A stretch of DNA of 64,000 nucleotides from Sedimentibacter sp. zth1 (GCF_017352195.1 NZ_CP071445.1:372001-436000), one strand, 5' to 3'; positions 27,385 to 37,269 are shown, counted from the first letter of the stretch. Notes: generated by a model not told the origin, from the sequence alone. Made by a program: numbers and translations.

Positions 27385-28482
27385 ATGAAAGTAAAGAATT
27401 TTATTAAAATAATAATTGTTTTAGTTTTGACTGGTATTTTAGCAGGATGTAACACCCAAAATAATATTCCAAATGAGTCAAGTAATAGCTCTGTTATATC
27501 GATAAAAGATTCTACAATAAGTATTGATGAATTAAATATAGGTAATCGAAAAAAAATTGTTGTTGATAATGAGTATATTTATTATGTAGATTCTAATAAT
27601 GATTTCAAATTATGTAAAATAGACAAGGATTTAAAAACTAAAAATGTAATTTATGATAAGGCGGTATTAGAAATAATAAGTGTTATTGATGATAATATAT
27701 TTTTTATTGATAAAATTAAAAATGATGATGGTCGATATACATATAATGTATGCTCTATAGATAAAGAAAACTTCTCATCTACTGTTATTTTGAACGATGT
27801 GAGTTTCAGTGTTTTGGTAAATAACAAATTATATTATTATAAAAATTCGGGTGAATTGTCTGGAAAACCATTTAACTATGAATTATTAAATTTTTGCTGT
27901 TATTACCTAGATAAAAAAGAAGAGCATATAATTGATGAAAAAATAATACTTGCAATACCTGAAGTAGCGTATAAAAATAAAATTTATTATTGTGGCCCTA
28001 ATGATAAATTCGTTGAATATAATCTGGATAAAGAAGCTAAGAGAGAATTAAATACATCAATTGGATTTTCCTATAGATATTCTAATGATAATATATATTC
28101 ATATAAGGGAAGTACAATTGAAAAAACAAATATATTAGACAATACTAAGTCAGTAGTCATGCCTGTAAATGATAAAATATATAATATATGGGAAATGAAC
28201 GTAACAAAAGAATATATATTCTTTTTGGCCGAGGAAACAAAAGAACAAAAAAGCGATTTAAACAGACTTAATTTATATAGAATGAAAAAAGATGGCAGTG
28301 AATTTTGTAAAATATATGCAACTGATTATACAACCAGTATTATTCATGCAACTCACTTGTTATATTGCATAGGAGATAATCTTCTATTATTATACGATTT
28401 TAATTTTGAAAGCTATACAATTAACAGAAATAAAATACAAGTAATAGATTTTGATGGTAATACTATAGTGTCAAATTTTTAG
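27385..28482 (+). CDS. lipoprotein with DUF5050-like beta-propeller repeats
   Basis: 365 residues. The signal peptide ends in lipobox LAGC (Cys near residue 22). A short Ser/Asn linker leads to repeated beta segments of the type IYYVDSNNDFKLCKIDKD, IFFIDKIKND, LYYYKNSGE and IFFLAEETKEQ...LYRMKKDG. These match DUF5050-like surface propellers in Clostridia. It probably sits on the outer face of the membrane as a binding or sensory protein; the ligand is unknown. GGAGG precedes the ATG. No operon partner; a fold-back repeat follows. Confidence 0.7.
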   Translation: MKVKNFIKIIIVLVLTGILAGCNTQNNIPNESSNSSVISIKDSTISIDELNIGNRKKIVVDNEYIYYVDSNNDFKLCKIDKDLKTKNVIYDKAVLEIISVIDDNIFFIDKIKNDDGRYTYNVCSIDKENFSSTVILNDVSFSVLVNNKLYYYKNSGELSGKPFNYELLNFCCYYLDKKEEHIIDEKIILAIPEVAYKNKIYYCGPNDKFVEYNLDKEAKRELNTSIGFSYRYSNDNIYSYKGSTIEKTNILDNTKSVVMPVNDKIYNIWEMNVTKEYIFFLAEETKEQKSDLNRLNLYRMKKDGSEFCKIYATDYTTSIIHATHLLYCIGDNLLLLYDFNFESYTINRNKIQVIDFDGNTIVSNF

Positions 28483-28578
28483 ATTTATTTAAGGGCACAT
28501 ATTTATTTCTGTTTTTTCAGAAAAAAATTCAATGTTCTGTATTATAGTGTGGATTAATAAGTCCTGAAAGGGCTTTTT

Positions 28579-28844
28579 TGCAAGCTTTTGTGGTCTTGAT
28601 TAGCCATCCTTTGTAGAAAGAAAAATAATCAAACTTTTTAGCCTAATGTTCCACATTGAGAATTGTAACTTCAACTGCACTCGCAAAAACCAAATGCGTA
28701 GATGAGTTTTTAAAGATAGACTAAATTGGCTTAAAAGCTCGTTTCGCTTTGTACAATTCTTAGCAATGCTCCACAATGTTACAAAATTTTGAATTGTTTT
28801 TCTGTTGTGCAAGCTAGTCTATGCTAGGTTAATGCAATGTTTTT
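28579..28844. repeat. fold-back repeat, copy D, with 24-bp unit
   Basis: One unit (GCAAGCTTTTGTGGTCTTGATTA), the degenerate GCCATCCTTTGTAGAAAG unit, then the full hairpin element from 28619 to 28844. A further isolated unit (GTAGCAAGGCTTTGTAGT) follows at about 28855. The minus-strand frame through it is spurious. The stretch 28845-28993 has no gene. Confidence 0.85.
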
Positions 28845-28993
28845 AAAGATGTTGTAGCAAGGCTTTGTAGTTGGGTCTTCCATTCTAGTGATAATAGTAG
28901 TACATTTATATTTTATAATATTATTTAAGATAATTATCAATTATTTCTTGAATTAAGCACATTAATTTCTCTAGCTTTTGTCTTATATATTCT

Positions 28994-30148
28994 TTATCTT
29001 CGCAATTTAAATCGCCCAATTGACTTGTGAGACAATCTATATATATACTCATTTGTTTTAATTGTTTTAAAGTATATTATATTAGATATGTAATATAATA
29101 TAACATACAGTAAAAAAATCGCTTTAAGATTATAGAAATCAATAAAGCAAGAATTATTTACATCATTCATAATATATGAAACGCTTTTATATGATAAAAT
29201 AATCATTAAGTTTTCAACTAAACTTATAGAAAACAATATTATCTTGCCCTTTAATGATATCTTTTTTAAAAATAAAAAATAAATACTTAACGATAGTGCT
29301 ATAACTAACAATATCACCAAGAAAATTATATTTGGATAAATCAAACGACTTAAAGAAATTTTAACAAAAGGATTTATCAGTTTTATATATACTCTAAAAA
29401 AAATCATAATTACACAAAACAGAAAGTTTATACACAAATTAATTATGATAAAGTGATTTACTTTAATAATATATTTATTATATTTAAAAATAACAATCCA
29501 AAGGGTTATAGTATTAATTAAATATATATATAACATAAATGGATGACTATGCATAAACCAAACCTGAACATTATTAATTTTTATAATAATTGGAGTAATA
29601 TCAATCATAAAAAACATTACAAAACACTGCATTGCAAAAACAATTAATATTTGGTAATAATTTTTTCTCTCTATTATTATATTAGAATTTATAATATTAT
29701 ATCTATTCATGGACATTTGAAACTTTTTATCTATAAAATAAAATAATCCTAATAATAATAGTGGCAAAAAAATTTCTAGAATTATATTTAAATTATATGG
29801 CAAAGTAATAAATCTTGAAAAAAAAGCTAATGTCATTAAGCATAGGATAAAAAAGCGATTTCTATCAAATTTAAGTTTACAATCTTCCAATAAAGATTTA
29901 TAAGCATTTTTAGTGTCAACATCCATTTCTTCATCGACTACCTTTTTTGTACATAACAGTTTATCAATTGATATTTCTAATATTTCTGACAAAGCAGGAA
30001 GTAAACCAACATCTGGATAACCTTCTCCTCGCTCCCACTTAGAAACTGCCTTATCCGAAACATTTAATAAAGCAGCTAAATCCTTTTGTGTCATATTTTT
30101 TTCTTTACGTATTTTAAAAATAATACTACCAGTTTCTATTGAGCCCAT
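28994..30148 (-). CDS. XRE-family regulator fused to membrane domain
   Basis: 384 residues from the ATG at 30148, chosen because GGAG lies seven bases upstream; longer starts have no ribosome site. Residues 1-65 are a Cro/CI helix-turn-helix (IRKEKNMTQKDLAALLNVSDKAVSKWERG). After a linker come about eight membrane helices (FFILCLMTLAFFSRF, FLPLLLLGLFYFI, ILIVFAMQCFVMFFM and others). A membrane-tethered regulator is implied, possibly sensing membrane or cell-wall stress. No obvious target gene is adjacent. The family is widespread but poorly characterised in Clostridia. Confidence 0.75.
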   Translation of the reverse strand: MGSIETGSIIFKIRKEKNMTQKDLAALLNVSDKAVSKWERGEGYPDVGLLPALSEILEISIDKLLCTKKVVDEEMDVDTKNAYKSLLEDCKLKFDRNRFFILCLMTLAFFSRFITLPYNLNIILEIFLPLLLLGLFYFIDKKFQMSMNRYNIINSNIIIERKNYYQILIVFAMQCFVMFFMIDITPIIIKINNVQVWFMHSHPFMLYIYLINTITLWIVIFKYNKYIIKVNHFIIINLCINFLFCVIMIFFRVYIKLINPFVKISLSRLIYPNIIFLVILLVIALSLSIYFLFLKKISLKGKIILFSISLVENLMIILSYKSVSYIMNDVNNSCFIDFYNLKAIFLLYVILYYISNIIYFKTIKTNEYIYRLSHKSIGRFKLRR

Positions 30149-30285
30149 ATCATTCTCCATTTCTATAATATTATATTTTAATTCTAATTTATTAAGAAAT
30201 CTAACAAAAAGCAATCCACTATCTTTTGATTAAGGTAAACTAAAAGTAGAGTCATATAAATACAATTGAATTTTGGAGCTATCAC

Positions 30286-31143
30286 TCAACCAGCAAAATA
30301 AAGGTTATTAAATATTAATCTACTATCTACAGGTATACCATTAATCAATATATTGCTATAATCCTCCATGTAAAGCCAACCTTCTGTTCCATCATCTGTT
30401 TTTATACTAACCCAATGCTTATTATCTGTTGATACTAAAGTAACGGTACTTCCTGCAGGTATAAATATTTGTTCTGAAGTCAGTTCTGGTTTCTTATATA
30501 TAAAAATATCTTTGTTTACCTTTTGCCTAAGCGCATTGGATTTATAAGGATAGTATATATCTTCATTTTCTCTAATCAAAAATCCACTTTCATCCAACTT
30601 CCATGTAGTTGGAGCAGTCCAAGTTTGAAGAATAGTAAGATGAAAACTTGAAATAATAGTTCCATTTTCATTAAATTTGAATCTTTCATAATGTGGAAAA
30701 CCAGATATTGAACCAATATATATTAGCTCATGTCCATCATATCTAAAAAAATAAGTTTGTGGATCGGCACTTGGACCATCATCTAAAATAGCAATTTCTT
30801 TGTAATCATCAGCCACATCAATATCCACAATATAATACCACTGTGAATTTGGATTGCACATATATAATTCTAACTCACCATATAATTTGTCTTTATATTC
30901 AATATTATCTATTTTAAATGAATTAACTCTAGCTTTATTTATATTTTTTGATTTATCCACTATGTATGATATGCTTTCTTTAGCGCCATCATTGTTTAAA
31001 TCTACTACAATATTTGTATCTATTGGAATTTGCACAGGATAGGTAGATTCATCTATTGTATTCAACTCATCATCACCGCTACATGAAGCTAAAGTAAAAG
31101 TTAACGCAAATAGTATTGTTACCAAAAAACTTTTTTGTTTCAT
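30286..31143 (-). CDS. lipoprotein with C-terminal SH3-like domain
   Basis: 285 residues from the ATG at 31143; AAGGAG lies about eight bases upstream. The signal peptide ends in lipobox LASC. The N-terminal half has a VCBS/FG-GAP-like pattern (TNIVVDLNNDGAKESISYIVD, WYYIVDIDVADDYKEIAILDDG). The last 70 residues form a bacterial SH3-type domain (FIYKKPELTSEQIFIPAG, HWVSIKTDDGTEGWLYMEDY), which in other proteins binds cell-wall peptides. It is surface-anchored with unknown role. It lies on the same strand as the membrane regulator at 28994, but a gap of about 140 bases argues against a tight operon. Confidence 0.7.
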   Translation of the reverse strand: MKQKSFLVTILFALTFTLASCSGDDELNTIDESTYPVQIPIDTNIVVDLNNDGAKESISYIVDKSKNINKARVNSFKIDNIEYKDKLYGELELYMCNPNSQWYYIVDIDVADDYKEIAILDDGPSADPQTYFFRYDGHELIYIGSISGFPHYERFKFNENGTIISSFHLTILQTWTAPTTWKLDESGFLIRENEDIYYPYKSNALRQKVNKDIFIYKKPELTSEQIFIPAGSTVTLVSTDNKHWVSIKTDDGTEGWLYMEDYSNILINGIPVDSRLIFNNLYFAG

Positions 31144-31441
31144 CGTATATCTCCTTATAATATTATTCCTTATATTACAAATATTGTAACACAAACCCAT
31201 TGTTTCCTCAAGAAAAAGCAATATAAATCAACAATTTCATTTTACTAATTTTTCAAATGGGGGTAAAAATCAAAAAGTATCATTTCAAAATTTCTATAAA
31301 TTAAAAGGTTATGTTAAAAAAGATGTTAAATTTAATACTAAAAGAAAAAAAGTATCTTAAAAGGGTTGACAATCCAACAGCATTGAAAGCAAAATACAAG
31401 AAAATATGAAATTTATTAATTACCAATAGCAACAATAGTTA

Positions 31442-31469
31442 TTGACATATGACAGAAAAGCAGTATACT
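31442..31469 (+). promoter_or_regulatory. promoter of PNPOx-like gene
   Basis: TTGACA at 31442-31447, 16-bp spacer and TATACT at 31464-31469, about 47 bases before the start codon. The rest of 31222-31440 shows no coding potential. Confidence 0.65.
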
Positions 31470-31515
31470 AATTGTATTAGGTAAATATTAAAAATAAGAG
31501 AGGAAGTCGATTTAA

Positions 31516-31917
31516 ATGACTAAAATGAATGAAGATGTAAAAAAAGTTATTTCTAATATGAAAATTTTCCCTGTTTCAACATCAACAAAAGAAGGAATAC
31601 CAAATGTTATACCTATTGCTTTTGTAAAAGTTTATGATGAAGATACACTATTAATTGCAGATAACTATTTGGACAAAACATACAAGAATATTGAGGAAAA
31701 TCCATATGTTTCAATTTATGTTTGCGATACAGCGGAAGGAAAAGCTTATCAAATAAAGGGTGAAGCAATAATTAATACTTCTGGAAAAGTGTATGAGGAT
31801 ACAGTAAAATGGGTTAAAGAAGTTTCATCAAAACTTAATCCAAAATCAGGTGTAGTAGTTAAAATAACAAAAATATATAATTGCCAACCAGGTCCAAAAC
31901 TTGGAGAAGAATTATAA
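31516..31917 (+). CDS. pyridoxamine 5'-phosphate oxidase-like FMN-binding protein
   Basis: 133 residues, a single split-barrel domain of the PNPOx-like superfamily: VKKVISNMKIFPVSTSTKEGIPNVIP, LLIADNYLDKTYKNIEENP, VSIYVCDTAEGKAYQIKGEA. Such small proteins bind FMN or related cofactors and act as reductases or oxidoreductases; the exact reaction is unknown. GAGGAAG precedes the ATG by eight bases. It is monocistronic with its own promoter and terminator. Confidence 0.8.
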   Translation: MTKMNEDVKKVISNMKIFPVSTSTKEGIPNVIPIAFVKVYDEDTLLIADNYLDKTYKNIEENPYVSIYVCDTAEGKAYQIKGEAIINTSGKVYEDTVKWVKEVSSKLNPKSGVVVKITKIYNCQPGPKLGEEL

Positions 31918-31974
31918 TAAAAATACATACTTTGTTGTGTGTTATTTGTAATGTGTGTTTGATTGTGAGAAAAT

Positions 31975-32027
31975 AAAAAAACCAAGACCTCTAAAACTTT
32001 GATTACATAAGGGCTTAGGTTTTTTTT
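31975..32027 (+). terminator. terminator after PNPOx-like gene
   Basis: The imperfect stem AAAAAACCAAGACC / GGCTTAGGTTTTTT has a roughly 21-base loop and ends in eight T. It separates this gene from the convergent transporter. Confidence 0.65.
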
Positions 32028-32148
32028 GTGTTCTGCGGTGTATGTATGGAAATAATTCAAGGCAGACCCCTTTTATCTTTTGTCACATAATTTGACGTCT
32101 GACTTTTCATAGTTTCCAATCTTTTGTTACTAATGGTTACGGTTAATT

Positions 32149-33345
32149 TTATTTATTTTTAAATAAGTGAACTAGATATACTAATAGAAATATTATAAAT
32201 AATATTGATGAATATAAAAACATTGAACTATAACTTGTTAGCTGTACTACAACTCCTAATATTATAGCTCCTAACCCTATTCCTAAATCAAATGCGTTAT
32301 AAAATGTAGCATTTGCCAAGTTCCTTTTTTCAATAGGGACAAGATTAATACACCATGCTTGTACAGATGGAAAAATTGCTCCATATCCCATGCCATAAAA
32401 TAAAGAAGAAATCATAAGTTGGGTTGTATTTGTTGTTTTTGCTAATAAAACAGTTCCAATTAGACAAGCTACAGCTCCTGGTATTAAAATCACTGAAGGT
32501 CCCTTGCTATCAAATATTTTCCCTACAAATAGCCTAGAAATCAATTCACATATAGCCATACCCATAAAGAATAAACCTACATTATTTATTCCTACTTTCT
32601 TGCCAAATAATGCAATGAATCCCAATATTCCACCATAAGAAAATCCAAGGAGCATAATAAGTACTGATGCTATTAGTACCAGTGGTTCAAAAAAAGAAGA
32701 TAATTTAAATTCCATTTTTTCCTTTTTATTTGAAGTGGATTTAATTTGTGTTGATTCAGATATCATCTGCATAAAAATAATTGCAGCTAACAATATGATA
32801 ATTGCAGCAGAGAATAGCCAAAAAAAATTAAAAGCATTGAGTATCCAGATTCCTATAAAAGAACCTATTGACATAGACACTGCTGAACCTAAACCAAAAT
32901 ATCCCATTCCCTCTCCCATTTGTTCTTTTGGAATTGAATCAGCAGCTAAGGTTGCTAAAAGTGTAGTTACTAATCCAAAACCAAATCCATGTAAAATACG
33001 CACGATAAATATTATTGATAATTTTGAAAATACGTAATAACCACCGGTGCTTATAACGCAAATCCATGTGCCGATAATTAATATCTTTTTTCTTCCAAAT
33101 TTTTTTGGAGATGAATCAGAAAATGGACGTATTATAATTGATGATATTGTAAATATGCCGATTATAATTCCTATTATTGAACCTTTACCTCCGAGTTTAG
33201 AAATATAGATAGGTATAGTAGCAAGAAGCATTTCATAAGATAAAAAGAAAAAAAAGTTTGCAACAAATAGAAATACAAACTTTTTTGTCCATATATCGTT
33301 GGATTTTTCTTGCGTAATATTAATTTGTTCTTTTGTACTTATCAT
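32149..33345 (-). CDS. MFS transporter
   Basis: 398 residues with 12 predicted membrane helices in two halves around a charged central loop (ISESTQIKSTSNKKEKMEFK). MFS signatures are RPFSDSSPKKFGRKKILIIG between helices 2 and 3, and GFGFGLVTTLLATLAADSIPKEQMGEGMGYFG. The latter resembles drug and sugar-efflux members (DHA1-like, YfcJ/MdtG type). The substrate is unknown. GGAG sits upstream of the ATG. It stands alone with no regulator beside it. Confidence 0.85.
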   Translation of the reverse strand: MISTKEQINITQEKSNDIWTKKFVFLFVANFFFFLSYEMLLATIPIYISKLGGKGSIIGIIIGIFTISSIIIRPFSDSSPKKFGRKKILIIGTWICVISTGGYYVFSKLSIIFIVRILHGFGFGLVTTLLATLAADSIPKEQMGEGMGYFGLGSAVSMSIGSFIGIWILNAFNFFWLFSAAIIILLAAIIFMQMISESTQIKSTSNKKEKMEFKLSSFFEPLVLIASVLIMLLGFSYGGILGFIALFGKKVGINNVGLFFMGMAICELISRLFVGKIFDSKGPSVILIPGAVACLIGTVLLAKTTNTTQLMISSLFYGMGYGAIFPSVQAWCINLVPIEKRNLANATFYNAFDLGIGLGAIILGVVVQLTSYSSMFLYSSILFIIFLLVYLVHLFKNK

Positions 33346-33814
33346 TTAAAAAGTCTCCATTTCTAATAATAGTTAAAAACTAAACATTTTTACTCAAAAA
33401 AAGAGTGCTTTGTTAGCTTATCATTATCGTTTGTAGATGTCAAATTATTACCACATTTTACAGCGGCAAAGAATAAATTTCATTAAACTAAAATATTTGC
33501 AAATAAAAATCTAATAATCTGAGGGTTACCCCAAACCGTTCCCAAAATATAGCCTGCGGTTTAGTTAATCTAAAATGCAGGCTTTTTTTGTTATTATTAA
33601 TGAAACAAGTTATTCTAAAAACTAAATTGTTAATATGGTAAATAGATATTGAATATGTATAGAACATGCATAAATGTATATCGCTTGTATATTGAATTGT
33701 TATCTGCTTTGACTTGAAAACAAAATGTATATGTAATAAGTAAACTATAATATTTATATTGGCGGGTTTGAAACTTTAAGTAATATAAATATTTACCCTA
33801 ATTTTCAAGAAGTC
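33346..33814. other. intergenic stretch, no gene seen
   Basis: No coding frame or start-site combination is convincing. The only clear element is the terminator at 33551. The stretch probably represents a lost plus-strand gene, because that terminator has no gene upstream of it. Confidence 0.4.
33551..33589 (+). terminator. orphan intrinsic terminator
   Basis: Stem AGCCTGC / GCAGGCT around an 18-base A/T-rich loop, followed by seven T. The nearest upstream gene is on the other strand, so this is a relic or belongs to a non-coding transcript. Confidence 0.7.
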
Positions 33815-33960
33815 AATTTATTTACATGTCGAAACATGACAAACAATAACCCTTTACCAAATAGAAAAAACGATATATAATAAAAATGTAAACAATGTTA
33901 ATAATATACATTTTACAGCAGCTATAAATTTTTTAGTATACTTCAGCAAGATGTAGCATA
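33815..33960 (+). repeat. duplicated intergenic module, copy 1, with Spo0A-box-like motif
   Basis: About 145 bp that aligns with 47543-47690. Shared blocks include ATTTATTT, ATGTCGAAA-N-ATGACAAACAATAAC, CTTTAC, ATATAAT/ATATGATAAA, ATGTAAA and ATATACATTT. TGTCGAA is the 0A-box core. The motif is part of an imperfect dyad (TGTCGAAACATGACA). Here it lies 270 bases before the dehydrogenase gene at 34232 and is followed directly by a partial fold-back repeat. Confidence 0.6.
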
Positions 33961-33961
33961 A

Positions 33962-34034
33962 TAAAATAATTAAAATTTCTACACTAATGTTTCGCATTGA
34001 GAATTGTAACTTCAGCTGTATTCGTAAAAGCCAA
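33962..34034. repeat. fold-back repeat, copy G, left arm only
   Basis: Matches the first about 75 bases of the fold-back element (TAAAATTTCTACACTAATGTTTCGCATTGAG... to AAAAGCCAA) and then breaks off. It has no 24-bp units in front. The sequence 34035-34231 shows no gene. Confidence 0.75.
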
Positions 34035-34231
34035 GTGAAGGTGGGAAATATGAAGATTATCTTATTGAAGAAGAGTTGAAAATAATAAGATAGAATCTAA
34101 CTTTAACGTTAGAAGAATAAAAAAATTTAAAAGAGAAAATAATAACATAAAAACTTAATTGGCTACTAAAGTTGTTTAAGGTTTGAGTACTATAAGTAGT
34201 ATTGATATAATGAAAAGGAGCCTGTGAAATT

Positions 34232-35341
34232 ATGAAAAAAAGTTACGGATTTCCAAAAATGAACAAAGAAATCGAAGAAGTAAGGGCATTTCTACCATCT
34301 TTTTTTAGAGAATTAAAAGAAGCCAATATTGATATTTGGTTAGAAAACAATTATGGTGAAGAAATGGGACTTTCAGAAGATGATTATCTAAAAGAAAATA
34401 AACATATAAATTTTGTGAAAAGAGACATTGTTTTTTCGAAGGATGTAGTGGTAGTACTTCGAACACCAGAAAGTGAAGACCTTAAGAAAATGAAATCTGG
34501 GTCAATTTTAGTTTCTATGTTACATTATATAACTCGCGAAAGTAGAAACCTGTTAATGAAGAGACTTGGTATTATATCTTTTTCAATGGATTCGATGATT
34601 GATGATGATAATCGTAGAGTTGTAGTTAATTTTTATGAGACTGCCTTTAGTGGAGCACAGCAAGCGTTAAATAAATTAGAGATTAATTTGGAAAACAAGA
34701 GCTTAAATAGACCTGTAAATGTTGTAATTATAGGCATAGGTGTAATAGGATTAACAGTTGCAAAAGCTTTTAAAGATTTATCAAACGAGAAATTTTATAA
34801 ATTAAACGAGGAGTATGGTGGATTAAAAATTACACTACTCACGAGAAGTATGACGGGAAATTCTAACCTTTTTAGAGATGAATTAAAAAAAGCTGATATA
34901 TTGGTTGATGCATCATCAAGAAAGGATACTTCAAAGTATATAGTAACAAATCAAGATTTAAAAGAATTACCATTGCATTCAATTATTCTTGATATTACAG
35001 CTGATCCTTATGATTTTAAAAAAGAACCACATCAAGTTAAGGCAATCGAAGGCATTCCAACGGGAACTCTTGATCAATTAGTATTTAAAACTGATGATAG
35101 AGCTTATGATGAAATTAATAATTTCATGAATACAATTAATAGAAGATTAGTAGTGAGTTGTAATGCATGGCCAGGAGTTAATCCTATAGTTTCTATGAAA
35201 CTATATGGACGTCAATTACTCCCAATTCTTAGAGTTTTAATTAATAAAGAACATGAGCAATTAAGTGTTGATTCAAAAAATTATTATGAGCGTATATTAG
35301 CTAGATCATCATATGAATATTTTGAAAATTATATGAGTTAA
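34232..35341 (+). CDS. alanine dehydrogenase/transhydrogenase-family oxidoreductase
   Basis: 369 residues. The N-terminal domain resembles AlaDh/PNT and saccharopine dehydrogenase (KEIEEVRAFLPSFFRELKEANIDIWLE, and VVVVLRTPESEDLKKMKSGSILVSML). A Rossmann motif follows (NVVIIGIGVIGLTVAKAF), then a C-terminal segment DILVDASSRKD, IILDITADPYDF. The usual catalytic Lys/His pair of alanine dehydrogenase could not be placed with confidence, so the substrate (amino acid or imino acid) is open. GGAG precedes the ATG by ten bases. Monocistronic; it may be controlled by the module at 33815. Confidence 0.65.
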   Translation: MKKSYGFPKMNKEIEEVRAFLPSFFRELKEANIDIWLENNYGEEMGLSEDDYLKENKHINFVKRDIVFSKDVVVVLRTPESEDLKKMKSGSILVSMLHYITRESRNLLMKRLGIISFSMDSMIDDDNRRVVVNFYETAFSGAQQALNKLEINLENKSLNRPVNVVIIGIGVIGLTVAKAFKDLSNEKFYKLNEEYGGLKITLLTRSMTGNSNLFRDELKKADILVDASSRKDTSKYIVTNQDLKELPLHSIILDITADPYDFKKEPHQVKAIEGIPTGTLDQLVFKTDDRAYDEINNFMNTINRRLVVSCNAWPGVNPIVSMKLYGRQLLPILRVLINKEHEQLSVDSKNYYERILARSSYEYFENYMS

Positions 35342-35423
35342 TAAAAATGATATAGATAGAAACTATAATGCAGATTAAATGTTATTTTATGTTAAGATAA
35401 ATGTAAATGATTTATATTAAAGG

Positions 35424-35454
35424 AAAGCTACCTAGAATTTTAGGTAGCTTTTTG
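35424..35454 (+). terminator. terminator of dehydrogenase gene
   Basis: An 11-bp stem AAAGCTACCTA / TAGGTAGCTTT with a six-base loop, ending in five T. Confidence 0.85.
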
Positions 35455-35477
35455 GTATGCGAATAACATTCTGAATG

Positions 35478-35513
35478 CGAACATAAACATTTTCAGCCGA
35501 GACGACTACTCCC
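35478..35513. repeat. short repeat shared with 45251-45288
   Basis: About 36 bases (GCGAACATAAACATTTTCAG and CCGAGACGACTACTCC) that reappear with few changes at 45251. In one frame both copies encode EHKHFQ-x-RRLL. Here the frame has no start, so it is a fragment. The rest of 35455-35632 shows no gene. Confidence 0.55.
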
Positions 35514-35632
35514 CACGATTGATATGTAAATAATTTTTTGCTTATTGTTTATGTCTTGAATGTAGAAAGAATAGGTGTTGTTCATACTCTACCAAACGAC
35601 ATTTTATTGTTTTTCAAATAATCCTTCTTTGG

Positions 35633-36070
35633 TCATATAATAAACAACGTCCTTATCTGTATCGTAGATATATCATTGTTTATCCGTAATGCCTTTTTGT
35701 TTGTATGTTCAAGATGAATAACCCATTCTTTATCCAAGTAATAGTCCTCTGATTGTTGAAATTCTGTAGTAACAGCAATATCTTTTGAGTTTACCTTTGT
35801 ACCTAAAGCAAATACCCAAAATAGACTTAGCAATATCATTATTGTCAAGAGAGCAGATATCAATGAAATAATTATTTTATTATTTCTCAACTTTTTCTTA
35901 AAAGCTTTAAGGGTTTGTGCTTCTTGTAAATATGCTTCTTTTCCATTTTTTATATTTATATGTTTATTCAAAACAGCTACTTCTTCTCTACAAATTTTAC
36001 AATCAAATAAATGTTTCTCTACAAGTTCTCTTGTGTCATCTGCTGCTATATTGTAAGAACAACATATCAA
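35633..36070 (-). CDS. zinc-finger anti-sigma-like membrane protein, probably truncated
   Basis: 145 residues. The N-terminus reads ADDTRELVEKHLFDCKICREEV, a zf-HC2 anti-sigma motif (H-x3-C-x2-C) minus the usual first segment (CxxxxxLLPxYxxG), so the real start is lost or altered. A membrane helix follows (IIISLISALLTIMILLSLFWVFAL) and then a short outer domain. No ribosome site is convincing at the ATG. No sigma factor is adjacent. It sits beside an integrative-element fragment, and a deletion may have removed the partner. Confidence 0.5.
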   Translation of the reverse strand: MICCSYNIAADDTRELVEKHLFDCKICREEVAVLNKHINIKNGKEAYLQEAQTLKAFKKKLRNNKIIISLISALLTIMILLSLFWVFALGTKVNSKDIAVTTEFQQSEDYYLDKEWVIHLEHTNKKALRINNDISTIQIRTLFII

Positions 36071-36188
36071 AAAAAACCAGTGTTTATGCGGGTTTGCAGA
36101 ATTTCAAATTTTGAGGGCTGCGACCGTATAAGAACAACAAAACACAAATAAATGCGATAAAACATACTTTCCTACAATATTTTAACAT

Positions 36189-36242
36189 AAAAGCCACTTA
36201 GTTCTGGGTAGCAAATTGCTAATAAGAACGAGTGGCTTTTTT
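36189..36242 (+). terminator. terminator upstream of parA
   Basis: Stem AAAAGCCACTTAGTTCT / AGAACGAGTGGCTTTT with a large loop, ending in six T. It precedes the parA gene and insulates it from the left. Confidence 0.75.
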
Positions 36243-36306
36243 GTATTCACAGATACATAGCCATTTTATTTTTGAGATGGCTAAAAATTGAAAGGAGGAA
36301 AAAGTG

Positions 36307-37154
36307 ATGTCAAAGTTTTCAAAGTCACATGATGGTGGGTATGCGATTGCGTTATGTAATCAAAAAGGTGGTGTTGGTAAAACAACTACAACAGCAAATT
36401 TAGGTATAGGGCTTGCAATGAAAGGAAAAAAAGTTTTACTTGTTGATGCAGATCCACAAGGTGATTTAACTACCTGTTTAGGTTTTGAAGATCAAGAAAA
36501 CTTGCCTATTACATTGCAAACGCAAATGAAGAAAGTTATTTATGACCAGCCTATTTTGCCGCAGGAAGGAATATTACATCATAAAGAAGGTGTTGATCTT
36601 ATTCCATCCAACATTGAATTATCTGAAATGGAAATGGCACTTGTAACTACTATGAGTCGAGAGTTTACGTTACGCACATATCTTAATGAAGTTAAAAAAG
36701 ATTATGACTATGTGCTTATAGACTGCATGCCAAGTTTAGGTATGATTACAATTAATGCTCTTGCAGCAGCAGACAGCATTATTATTCCAGTGCAAGCTCA
36801 ATATCTATCTGCAAAGGGTATGACACCGCTAACAAGAACAATAGGGAAAGTTAAAAAGCAAATTAACCCTAATCTAAAAATTGATGGTGTTTTACTTACT
36901 CTTGCAGATATGCGAACCAACTTTGCAAAAATTACATCAGACTTTATTAAGCAAAACTATGGTGGTGTTCTAAAATATACGACACTACAATTCCAACTGC
37001 TATTAAAGCTGCTGAAACAAGTGCTTTAGGCAAAAGCATTTATGCTTATGACAAGAATAGTAAAGTCGCCATTGCCTATGCGGATTTTACCAAGGAGGTG
37101 TTAAAAGATGGCGAAAAGCAACGCAATCAAGCTAAATCTTCCATCAGCAGATGA
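36307..37154 (+). pseudogene. ParA/Soj-like partition ATPase, frameshifted
   Basis: Start ATG at 36307 with AGGAGG eight bases upstream. Deviant Walker A CNQKGGVGKTTTTANLGIG, Walker B VLIDCMPSLGM, and LTLADMRTNFAK identify a ParA/Soj ATPase of the kind carried by conjugative elements. Near 36976 one base is missing after the GGVLK codons. The next frame continues the expected end, YDTTIPTAIKAAETSALGKS and IYAYDKNSKVAIAYADFTKEV, and stops at 37154. The protein made would lack its last 58 residues. It overlaps a parB start. Confidence 0.8.
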
Positions 37155-37269
37155 CCTCTTTTCCACACAGGAAACTCGTGATAATGCAAAGCGAGAAAAG
37201 GTAATGGAAATATTGCTTAGTGAAATAAGCGATTTTCCTAATCACCCATATCATGTTGAAGTAAAATGA
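37108..37269 (+). pseudogene. ParB-like partition protein, truncated after 53 residues
   Basis: AAGGAGG precedes the ATG. The N-terminus MAKSNAIKLNLPSADDLFST, followed by a charged helix and then EISDFPNHPYHVEVK, is the beginning of ParB/Spo0J-type proteins of integrative elements. The sequence then ends in TGA at the join with ABC permease sequence. The helix-turn-helix and CTPase domains are gone. The join at about 37266 is a recombination or deletion point. Confidence 0.75.

Noticed and set aside
36071-36188. Segment after the anti-sigma-like gene considered as an integration site or origin
   Set aside because: A few unusual GC-richer motifs are present, but no direct repeat, integrase gene or iteron set supports this.
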